Origin: Polytrichum commune
Taxonomy: Eukaryota > Streptophyta > Polytrichopsida > Polytrichales > Polytrichaceae
Direction of reading: 5' to 3'
DNA length: 64,000 nt
Assembly: GCA_950295325.1 (NCBI GenBank)
Contig: OX485803.1
Location: 43,539,554 to 43,603,553, forward strand
Made by a program: the position numbers and the translations under genes. Positions 24,789 through 35,312 of this stretch are shown one piece after another. Position 1 is the stretch's first letter. The number at the start of each line of letters is the position of its first letter. Under the pieces are notes generated by a model. The model was not told where the DNA came from. It saw only the letters and a program-made list of their open reading frames with translations, and made no database searches.

Positions 24789-25119
24789 TATTGTCTTAGA
24801 GCTTCAGAGACACATTTATACAAATATCTATCACATATTAGATCTTGTGGGCCTTGGGGCGTGTGTTGTGTGAGACTAATGTTGACCACCTCAAGGCGTG
24901 ATGGGCGACATGTGATGACACAACACGACAAATGGCTAGTGGTCCAACCAACAAACATAATGTTCAAACCTAACTTACCACAAGTTTGAAACAACATGTT
25001 TTCCACTCATAACCATGTGTGGCTTTTAGGGATAACAAGATGTGATAGGTGGGACTTCTTTCCATGCATTAGTGATAAAGTCATTAGTTTTGTTTCACTA
25101 AGATGAATGGAGCTAATTA

Positions 25120-26290
25120 TGTTACTTATCTTAATTGGACACCTAGATTCAAGTGGCGGGTGAATAAGTTTGGATGTAAGAACGGAGACTAAAAAGACAT
25201 GTGGTCAAGACATATTGAATTATGTGCTCAAAATTTGTTCATTATTTTAGGCTCAATAGTGAACATAACTTAGGATGACCTATATATTTAAGAAGAACAA
25301 ATAATATTCACTTTGATATTTAGTAAGATATACATATGAACTCTAGAAAATATTAGGAAAATGGTTATGGCCTCGATCTGAATATGCCAATCATCTCATA
25401 CAACCTAAATGCTTGTTTAATATCCTATAAGATGTTGGCAAATAAAGAATAAAAGCCACAACATAAAGATAAACCAATATTAATTCAATACCTCCAAAAT
25501 GTGGACACCTATATACTTGAATGGTGTGTGGTTGGTCTGGATCGAAAAACAAACACCGAAAGGACCCTTGTTTAAATCAATTGGACTATGTGCTCACAAT
25601 ATGATAACCCTCCTAGGTTCAATAATCAACATATATATATATATATTTGTTTTTTTGTTTTTTGGGGGGACCTATTATGACCATTTGATAACGAGCACAT
25701 GAATCTTCACTTTGATAATGAGTAAGATATTCATTTCAACTCTGAAAATTATGAGGAAAATGGGTGCGGATATGATTTGGAGATGCTGATCATATTGCAC
25801 TAAATTGTGTGTTTCATATCCTACAAGAAGTGGGTGTAAAGAGAATAATATCCGATTAAGGCCCACTCACCCTAAACTTGGATGTGATGCATAAATAAGG
25901 TAGACTACCCTTGTTTAGTTAGTTTTCTTAATCGGGTGTCTATCATTGAGTGTATGTGGTTTGGTGTGGCTCCAAGAATGCACAACAAAAGGAGATATGT
26001 GTAAAAAGGATTGGACTACGTGATCAAAATATGACAACACATTCTAAGTTCAATAACCAACATAAACTTGAAGACCTATATAACCATTTAATAAGCACGA
26101 AAATCTTCACTTTGATAATGAACAAGATATTTATACGAGCTCCAAAGATTATGATGAAAGTGGCTATGGCCTTGATCTGGATTTGCTAACCATCTTGTTC
26201 TAATCACATGTTTCATATACTTCGAGAAGTAGGCTAGTGGGAAATCAGAAAAAGTAACTAGTTAAGATCTTATCTACCTTAAATGCAAAA
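25120..26290. repeat. Tandem array of three ~400-bp units
   Basis: Three diverged head-to-tail units share a landmark (CTTCACTTTGATAATGAG-like, then AAGATAT) at about 25307, 25707 and 26105, a spacing near 400 bp. Each also carries an ATGTGCTCA/ACGTGATCA block, a TTCAATA block and a TTTCATAT end block. Partial copies of the unit occur at 35505-35680 and 41780-42240. Unit 2 contains a short (AT)n run near 25631. Confidence 0.75.
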
Positions 26291-27280
26291 CAATCACTCC
26301 AGAAACAAAAAATAGCAACTTGCCCTGAAATGCCTGAAGGGATCCCGGAGTTGAACACTCTTGGTCAGTATTAAGTATGTGGGTTGACTATACTTCCCTT
26401 CCGCAAGATTGAAGGAAAAGGAAATTCCAGCAAGACTCAACAAACACACTCGAGGGAAGCTATACTTAAAGATGCTAATTTTCAACCGGAGTTGGAAGTG
26501 CAAAACAAACGCACTCAAGTAGCAACTTACAAAATATTTGCACCTTCGAGGTAACTTAAAACCATCCTTCTATTCTCCGCGTGATTCACTGGCTTTTAAT
26601 TCCCCTACTGATTTTGTCTCTGCTTGAAGGCTATCGATGTTCCACCCACCTACTTTACTACCTACAATATCTTTCCTCTTTCAACCCTGACCTTACTGCT
26701 GCCAGGGCTAACTCACAGACACAATTTTTTTTTGGCTGGGATCAATACCGACGTCGTTCAAGCAGACTCAGAATCTTACAGCCAGGTAGGTGTGGTATAA
26801 GATTTCAGGCAGCATTTGTATGGAATTTCTCCCTGGTCCAGATTTCTCCCTGGTCCAGTGCTTGTAAATTGCAGTGCTTAGTTGTTGAAGTAATAAAGTC
26901 CAAGGAGGATCCTATGTAAATCTATACAGTCTCCTGTTTCCTGTTTCCAAGATCAGTTAACATTTTGTTTCCTGTGGGAATCCATTCCCAAGTCTGACTG
27001 CAAATCTAATGTGTGATGTAAATGATGGGTTGTCGGTGTGTTCGATTGCAGCTAACTAGCTTTGCCTTTGAGGGAGAAGGAAGGAAGAGTGAAAGATTTC
27101 TTCGTAGTTTTGTGGCCCTGCATATTCCTCTTCTTTGTAGATTAACTCTGTTGATATTTTGGGGAAGAGGTTATATGACCCCTCCAAATCCTCTTTGTGG
27201 TGAGCTGGGTACCTAGTCAGGTTTCTTTTTATGCGGGCGAAATATTCTCGTGACATCCGGTGCATTTTGAAATCAGATCA
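26291..27280. other. PLC upstream region
   Basis: This stretch is less AT-rich than the upstream repeats and could hold the PLC promoter and untranslated first exon. A duplicated TTTCTCCCTGGTCCAG unit sits at 26826-26859. No TATA box or transcription start could be fixed. The ORF at 26581-26919 has no recognisable family. Confidence 0.35.
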
Positions 27281-27930
27281 ATTAGTTAATCTTCTTGATT
27301 GGAATCTTCTATATCCCATCAAATAGATTAATCTTGAAGTTGATCAAACGCTGAGGTTGAGGGTCCCTGTCATGTCAATTTACATGTCTGAATGTGGTAG
27401 TATTTCAGGATCATTTGTTGAATTTCCACCACATTCGGGATCATTTGTTGTGGCTGGCAAGTCTTTATCCAATCAAGAAGATCAACCTGAAGTTTGATTA
27501 AACCCTGAAGTTGAGGGTCCGTGACATGTCAATCTGCATGTCTGAATGTGGTGGAATTTCAGCATCACTTGTTGTGGCTGCCAAATCTTCATTCAATCAA
27601 GAAGACGAACCCTGAAGTTGAGAGTCCAGGTCATGTCAATCTGCATGTGTCCGAATGTGGTGGATTTCAGGACCCTTTGTTGTGGCTGGAAAATCTTTAC
27701 CCAATCAAGAAGATTAACCTTGAAGTTTGATTAAACCCTGAAGTTGAGGGTCCGTGTCATGTCAATTTGCATGTCTGAATGAGGCGAAAATGCAGGATTC
27801 TTTTGGTGGGTGCCAAATTTTTATTCAATCGCCTAAAGTCTGATCAAACCCTGAAGTTGAGGGTCCATGTCATATCATTTACATGGGTCTGAATATGGTG
27901 GAATTGCAGGATCATTTGTTGCGGCTGGCA
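27281..27930. repeat. Degenerate tandem array abutting the PLC start
   Basis: Five diverged units of roughly 105-155 bp share AAACCCTGAAGTTGAGGGTC, a GTCATGTCAAT block, a CTGAATGTGGTGGAATT block and TTGTTGTGGCTGGCAAATCT. The landmark GAGGGTCC (or a variant) recurs near 27355, 27515, 27617, 27745 and 27860. The last unit ends only a few bases before the proposed PLC start codon, so the PLC leader is made of repeat sequence. Confidence 0.8.
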
Positions 27931-27936
27931 GTCACA

Positions 27937-30900
27937 ATGGTGGTGTACCCTTGTTACAGATGTCTTCCTCAGATCGCTGCCTCCCATGCCAATTGTACTC
28001 CGCCAAGTCGAGTGCGGGAGGAGTTCGATCGAGTGACCGGAGGGAAGGAATTCATGAATCCAACCGACTTGGCGGAGTTTATGAGGAGTGTGCAGGGGGA
28101 GAAAGATTTCACGGAGGAGGACGCAGGGAAGCGGATGGCGGAGCTGCTGTTGGCCACCCATTCTTCCAACAATTCGCACTACAAGAACTTGAAGCTCCGG
28201 GCTTTCGCGCACTCATCGCCGCAAAACCTGCTACTGGAGCCGCCCAATCGGGGTCTGGACCTACCGACCTTCTTGAAGTTCCTCTTAAACCCCAACCTCA
28301 ATGGACCCATTTCTCCAGCCTCTCAAACGGTCAGTGTTTTCTTTCAGATGATTCATCTCAAAATGCAAGTCAAGTAGTCTTGATGATGGATTCAAACCTT
28401 AACTTCAGGGCTTTATACATCTTCAATGATTCGTTTCATTTTAACATTGATGCAACTCTTAATTCAACCTTTTAGGTCTTGCAACAAATAGTAGAATTAA
28501 ATTGCTCTTTTGGTTGATCTCAAAATGTGGTATCAGTGGAGATGGATACAAACCCTCAACTTTCAGGGTTTAATGGACAGTTTGGGTGTGAATGCAACAT
28601 CTAGCTAATCATTTGATTCATTTCCACATTGATGCAGCGACTCATAAATTCATCTAAAACTGTCTAGGTTTTGCAAGTATGAAACGTAGATACAAAAGAG
28701 TAGAATTGAGTGTCTTTTGATTCATCTAAAACTGTAAGTGAATGTGGAGTCAGTGTTGATGATGGACATGAGCCCTCAACTTGAGGGTTTTATGCATTTT
28801 CAGTGTGAACGAACATATAGGTAATGAATTGAATCATTCGACATTGGTGCAACGACTCATAATTTGACCTTTAAGTATTGCAACAAAAGAGTATTCTTGA
28901 GTGTCTTTTGGTTCATCTAAAAATGCAAATGACCAACACTCAATGTGGTATCAGTGGTGATGGAGACAAAACCCTTAACCTTCAGGGTTTAATGCACATG
29001 TTTGGTGTGAATGCAACATCTACCTAATGTTTTGATTAATTTCTACATTTATGCGGCTACTCATAATTCAACCTTTAAGGGTTTGCAAGTATGTAATGTA
29101 GAAACAAAGGAGTAGAATTGAGTGTCTTTTGATTCATCTCAAAATGCAAGGTAATGTGGAGTCAGTGGTGCTGGATACATGCCCTAAAGTTTCAGGGTTT
29201 TATGCACATTTTCAACACAAATACAACATTTAGGATACATACCTCAACTTTCAGGGTTTAATGCATATTTTCAGTGAGAAAGCAACATCTATCTAAGGAT
29301 TTGATTTATACGACATTGATGCGACTCATAATCCAACTTTTAGGTCTTGCAACTATGAAATATAGAAACAGAAGAATATATTTGCGTGTGTTTTGATTGA
29401 TCTCAGAATGGAAGTGACCAGCGTTTAATGTGGAGTCAGTGTGATTGATGCATACTGCTTGCCCTGAACTTTAGGGTTTAATGCATTCTCAATGCGAAAT
29501 CAACATTTAAGTAAGGCATTGATTTATTTACCATCGATGCAACAACTCACAATTCAACCTTTTAGGTCTTTCAACAGTGAAATGTACAAACCAAAGAGTA
29601 CAATTGCAACCCTGCGTTGGATGGGCAGTGAATAATTGTTGTAGTTTAATGTGATTCAATTAATTGGTGTGTATGATTCATGAATTTAGAGGTTTATGAT
29701 GCGGAAGTGATTGCCACACATAGCTCAGGCTCAAGCATGCAAGTTTGGTGGGTTAAGTTAGAAGACTTTGGACCCTTGCATTCTCCTAAATTGGTGCAGG
29801 AGCTGTGGTTCCTCTTTTTCCTAGAGTGATTTTCAAGTTCAAGCCCAAACTTGAACATTGCAGTCATTTTACTTGAAAATTCTACAAGTTTAAGTTTGGG
29901 CTTGAACTTGAAAATAAATCCAGAAAAAGTGGGGACTGATGCTTCTTTACCATCTTATCCAGAACGGAAGGGTTGACATTTTTTTTTACCATGGCCCACC
30001 AAACTTGCAAGCACATGAGTAGTTTAAGGTTTCATAATGCTTCTGGTTTCAAAGTTTGTGCGGAGGCCCAAGTGTAGGATTTATTGTGTGTTGGTGTGAC
30101 CAAACCTAATCGATTTGTTTGTTCCGTCGTTTTGTTTGGGTGCAGATAACACAGGATATGAAAGCTCCACTCTCCCATTACTACATTTTTGCAAGCCACA
30201 ACTCATATTTGACAGGTAATCAATTAACTTCCAAGTGCAGCACGGCTCCAATCGTGGAAGCACTTTTAAGTGGGTGTCGTGTTATCGAGCTTGATTGCTG
30301 GGAAAAGCATGGAAAAATCAAGGTTCTTCATGGCAAGTATGCACCAACACCTGATCCTTCTCTTCCTCTGCATTTCTTTTACGTTGAGACCGAACACCCT
30401 AATTCTCCAATCACAACACCTTTGACTTCTCTGAACTCTTTAAAGTGACCACTATATTCCTAATTTAGTGTGGCATTAAAAAATTTATGGTGGGTTGCAT
30501 TATTCAAAATTGGTGACTCGCCTTGTTACAAATCTCTGAAGCTTCTTGTCTTAGTGTCATCTGTCATATTTTCTATGCCACTTTGTCATAGTTTATTGAT
30601 GCACATTAAGTTTACGTTCATGGTAAATCATGTGCCCACAAACTAGGCTAATAGTTACTTCAGTGAAAAAGAGTTTGCAGCATGTCAAATTGCATGAGTT
30701 CAACATAATTCTCTTATTGCTTTTCCAAAGAGTGATGGGACAGTAGCAGTGTGGCCACTGCAATTTACTTCTCATCTATAGCACCATAGCCTAGTTGTGC
30801 AAGCCTTTTCTGGCTTTAACGGGCAATCATACACATGTGTGACTTCGTCCCAAGGTGATGAGGCATGGAAAATTACATGGCACTTTTTAGGAGGAGATTG

Positions 30901-33900
30901 TGGAGTCCAGTCTGACATGTACACTTGATTGGCAGCACGTTAACGAAATCAGTTGGCTTTGAAAACTGTATCAAAGCTATTAAAGAAAATGCCTTCAAAA
31001 CTTCCAACTACCCTGTCATCATCACCATCGAAAATCACTTAAAGTCTGAACTTCAGAAACAGGCAGCCTCTGTAAGTCTTGCCACACCTACATTTCATCA
31101 ACATCATAACTTGTCGAATTAGGTATCTTTGATAAGAATTCCTAGGATTACTTGCATTGTTTTTAAACTTTTAATTCAATAATGTTATTTAAAACATATT
31201 TTTATACCTGTCTTGTGGATTTATGAATCTTGATGTTTTGACAGGTACTGAAAGAAATTCTTGGTGATACTATGTTCATCCCAACTGCAGAAGACCGACC
31301 TCCACTCATGTTTCAATCACCTGAGGATCTGAAAGGTCGCATCATCATCTCTGATAAACCTCCTAGCGAACCTGTGGGAAAGCAGGTACACATTACAATT
31401 TGTATAATGCACTGTTTAATTGCTTTCTGTAAGTTAGAGTTATCCTTTAACTCAAATGGGGTTTTTTGTTGGGAGTTGGTCCTCTATGAATTTCTTTCCA
31501 CTTGCGGGGCATGCTTGGAGGTAATGTTTGCATTGAAATGAAGAGCAACCTACTTTGGTTCATTGAGGGCCAAACTCATTTTAGCACCTCTTGGCATTCC
31601 AAAATGAATTTGACCCTCAATGAACTGATATAGAGGAGCTCTTCATTCGAACCTCCACAACACGACTGCTACCTCCAAGTAAGGTGCACCGCAAAGTTAC
31701 CAAACAATGAAGGTGTTGTATGCAAGACAACCATCTCTCAACAACCAACAACCAACAACCAACTCTCAGAGGTCATGTTGAGTTAGAGGATAAGTTGATA
31801 TTTTATGTAGATTTGCCCCTGTGAATTTCACAATATTTAGCTCTCACTATTGAGAAATATGTGGCTTACCACAAAACAAAAAGTGCTTGACAGATTGCAG
31901 AAGAACCGCGTGCTCTGAGTAATGTTGTCAAGGGTGCATTAAGGAGGGATGACTCGGATACTGACAGTCTAGAAGGGGAGGAGTCAAGCAACAAGGAGAG
32001 TTTTGGAAGAAAGGAGAGAGTAATGGAGAAAGTGGCCCACAAGATGGCCTCAATTGAGAGCAGGGATAGTGACAATGAATTCATTCCTAAGGTACATGAG
32101 TTTGAAGAGCTTTTGTACATTTATTGTGCCAAGCCGTCGGAGATGGAGGAGCGTCATGTGAAAGGAGGCCCACTACTTGCGGGAGAGCATGCACTTATGG
32201 CCAATTTGAGTGAACCTCAACTTGGTGACCTCATCAAGAAACACCCAAATTCCTTGATAGAGTAAGGGACTTCTCAAAATGCAAGTGAGCAGTAGCGTCT
32301 AATGGTTGATGTTGAGTAGTCACTGTGGATGAACCTTTTCTTCAGGGTTTTATTACATATTTTCAGTGCTAACTCATCAATATTTAGCTACACAAATTAT
32401 GGTAAATAGTGTGGGCAGATGTATAGAGTGACTTACCCTGGGTAGCCCTATAGTGTGACCCATAGTGTACACCATCTCACAGGTGAATAACCCTAGCTAC
32501 AGATGTCATGCCCCATGATACACCCACCTCCTTCCCATAATTTGAATTTTTTTTAAATGCACACTATTTCATCCAATAGAAACCTACAAAGTGGACCTTT
32601 TTTGTCAAATATTGTGGGTTGGGATATAGTGTGCACCTACAATATTATCCCCACTGTTTTTAGTATGGAAATAATCTCAATAGTGTGGCCCACAGTATTT
32701 ACCATGATTAGTGTAGTGTTTCATTTAACATCAATTTGACTCATAATTCAACCTTTAAGGTCTTGCAACTAGAAAGCATAAAAACTTACAAAAAGTACAA
32801 TTGCAACCCTGTTTTTGGTAAGTATCGATTCAATGTTGTTGATCTCATGTCACAAGTATGTGTACCACAACATAAGATGTACACTAATTGGTGTGGTTTG
32901 TTTGGTGGGAATGGAACAATTGATCAGATTTGCAAAGACCAATTTGGGTCGTGTGTACCCCTTTGGATTACGATTTGATTCATCAAATGCTGATCCAATG
33001 GCGGCTTGGACACATGGCATTCAAGTTGCTGCTATAAATATCCAAGGGCGTGACCGTGCTGTGTGGGTGGCAAAGGCATTTTTTGGATTGAATGGTGCTT
33101 GTGGCTATGTCAAAAAACCTGACTTCTTATTACCTGGATCAAATATGGATGTTGAAAAAATCAGAAGTCTGGAACCCAAGCTTTGTTTGAAGGTAAGCCT
33201 TACTCAATCCAGTGTTTGTTGCACTGAAGAGCTTCTTCTTCTTCTTCTTCTTTGGTAGCATTTAACTCTTGTAGCATTTGAAGTGGATCCTTTAGATTAT
33301 TGTGTTTTTGGTTTTGTTACGATATGATATACCAGTGGTGGTAGTTTTTGTAGTTGTTTTACATTTCAGTTTTATTTATTTATTCTAGTTCTGAAATTTC
33401 TTTTTGTAAGAGCAGGAGTCTCACCCATGTTTGTGGCCTGTTTTACTTACGTCCAGGTAGGATTCTACATGTACTTTCAGTATGATATTTTTCTACACTT
33501 GAAACTAATTTCATTCGTACATGTGTTAGAGAATCGTGCCGGAACATAGTTGACTGTGAGCCACACTATGTATGAATTGCCCAAACACAATACCTAAATT
33601 CGATTGGGTGCAATCTACTGTAGTTTCAAACCTATGATACTTTGGACATTGATCAAATGTTGTGGGCCGCACTGGCTTAGCATCATGGAACCACTTTGCA
33701 AGAAATGGACGTGAAAGCACTGTTGGACAAGTTGTGAATCATCCAATAATGGCAAAATGTTGTCACTTGTCCTGCCACAACACTATTTTCTAGCCTTTCT
33801 ATTTGGCATCATAATCTGCACTTTTTCATTCACAATAATTACCACATTTAATATTCTTCTTCGGTTCACTAGTAACAGTAAGTTACTGATTTTCACATCC

Positions 33901-35312
33901 TTGGCTTGGAATTTCTGGAGTGGTTTTATGCAGGTGAGAGTATTTTTGGGAACTGATTGGCACAGAAACTACGACCTACTCAAGAAACCGGATTATTATG
34001 TTAAGGTATCCTTATTTTCTTGCTGTCCCTTAGATTCCATATATATGTGCTGAGCTAATTATATTGTCAAGGAGTGATGTTTGAGTGAGAAGGTCACGTT
34101 TTACCCTCTTGAGATTCATCATAACACTTAATTATTGTGGAACGTTGGCATATTTGTTTACTTGTTTTGCGAAACACCTATGGACTTTTAGGTTGCTATC
34201 CATGGTGTCCCTGGTGATCAAGTGAAGAAACATACAAAGGTGAAATACCGATCTCGGGAACCTCACTGGGAAGAAGAGTTTGAGTTTTGCATTCGAGGTG
34301 GGTTCCAAGTCCTACTCGATTCCTGAAATTTGATTCATGCTTTCCTCTTCCTCTCAAAGGGATCTTCATAATCGTCTGAGAGTGACATCAAAATCTATGT
34401 TCATGTTACCATCAACAACATTGACATTTTTGTTAATTAGTACTTAGAGCTGCCTTGAATCAGTTGTGACCACTTTATCCAAGAAGATATGTGTAAGATG
34501 TTGAAAATTCTAACGTCCGATGTTCATCTGTTGACTGTCATGCTGGAAATGCCTTGTTGCTTCAGGCAGTGTTAGCAACCATTTGCAGTTGGAATCAACG
34601 ATGGTCTTCAGCTTTATTTTTGAAACTTCTCCTACAAGTAGCCAAAATAATATTCAGTGTAAACCATGCATGGCCTAAGTGCTGCTTTGATGCTTAGTCG
34701 AGGTGTAATTTCCGCTCTTGCACCTTGGATTCAACTATCTTTCAAGGTTTATATGGGCTCAGTCTTTGTATCAACAAGCCTGCATACTTAATAGTCATCA
34801 CTTCTACTCGAGAATTGGTCATGTTGAAATCAAGGACACGACTCCATCAATGGACCAATATAAAATGTCCTTTGTTCAAACCACCACACTACCTCCAAGA
34901 TTGCACCAAAAATGTACTGAAGATGGAAGGTGTTGTATGCAAAACAACCAACTCGTGACCAAAAGTCATGTTGTTTAGAGGGTAACTCTGATGTTCATAA
35001 TCTTTAATGAAAACTAACTGCGACTGGAGTCTTTTGGATCATTGGACTTCATAATCTCCAGGACTGAAATTTGCATCTAATATTTATGATGCTGAGTTTT
35101 GCTGTGTAATGTTTCTGGCAGTGCCGGAGTTGGCGGTGCTCCGGCTGGAAGTGCGTGAACATGATAAATTTGCAAGAGATGATATGGTTGGGCAAGCATG
35201 TATGCCTGTCACACGACTCCGGCAGGGAATTCGAGCTGTGGCATTGCAGTCTAAAAAAGGGGCACCCCGCCGCTCCAAGCTCTTGTGTTACTTTGAACTG
35301 CAATCTTTGTGA
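27937..35312 (+). CDS. Phosphoinositide-specific phospholipase C
   Basis: The enzyme hydrolyses phosphatidylinositol 4,5-bisphosphate at the membrane in a calcium-dependent way. Nine exons join in frame with consensus splice sites: 27937-28329, 30146-30336, 30936-31071, 31245-31385, 31894-32261, 32928-33192, 33934-34005, 34192-34297 and 35122-35312, giving 620 residues. An EF-hand-like region fills residues 20-125. The X domain (132-287) has the first catalytic His149 in IFASHNSYLTGN, Glu179 and Asp181 in VIELDCWE, and the second His193 in VLHGN. A charged linker (288-355) has DDSDTDSLEGEESS. The Y domain (357-498) has GRVYPFGLRFDSSN. A C2 domain (499-620) follows. There is no PH domain, as usual in plants. 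The ATG at 27937 opens MVVYPCYRCLP, a typical plant PLC start. An in-frame ATG at 27883 lies in the repeat array and is less likely. All key residues are present, so the gene looks functional. Confidence 0.95.
28330..29625. repeat. ~200-bp tandem repeat in PLC intron 1
   Basis: About six diverged units share a TTCAACCTTTTAGGTCTTGCAA block (near 28464, 28655, 28865, 29065, 29335 and 29555), a GAGTGTCTTTTGATTCATCT block and a palindromic core AAACCCTCAAC...CAGGGTTT. Another unit lies in intron 5, split by a MITE. The first unit starts only a few bases after the exon 1 donor. Confidence 0.8.
29829..29914. repeat. Hairpin in PLC intron 1
   Basis: Two 26-bp arms (TTTCAAGTTCAAGCCCAAAC and its complement) are separated by about 34 bases. 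In the pre-mRNA it would form a strong stem-loop. No microRNA family was recognised. Confidence 0.7.
31432..31800. mobile_element. Foldback MITE in PLC intron 4
   Basis: It belongs to the family of 3531-3855, sharing TTAGAGTTATCCTTTAA at the left, the central CAAACTCATTTTAGCA...AAATGAATTTGACCCTCA, and AGAGGATAA near the right end. The arms are more diverged than in the 3.5-kb copy, and a CAACCAACAACC microsatellite has grown in the right arm. Confidence 0.75.
32395..32710. mobile_element. MITE nested in the PLC intron 5 repeat
   Basis: The ends ATGGTAAATAGTGTGGGC and GCCCACAGTATTTACCAT are inverted copies. The element lies inside a copy of the intron 1 tandem unit: sequence before it (TCTTCAGGGTTTTATTACAT) and after it (TTCAACCTTTAAGGTCTTGC) are the two halves of that unit. 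A second family member is at 54490-54806. Confidence 0.75.
34839..34995. mobile_element. Half foldback MITE in PLC intron 8
   Basis: This matches only the right arm of the 3531/31432 family, sharing AAGGTGTTGTATGCAA, AACAACCAACT and the GAGGGTAACTCT end. The left arm is missing or beyond recognition, so it cannot form the full hairpin. Confidence 0.6.

Noticed and set aside
25620-25650. (AT)n run as a possible TATA region or origin
   Set aside because: It lies inside one unit of the 400-bp tandem repeat and is missing from the other units, so it is a local microsatellite.
27844-28212. 122-codon minus-strand ORF over PLC exon 1
   Set aside because: It is antisense to a well-supported exon with EF-hand-like sequence, and has no recognisable motif.
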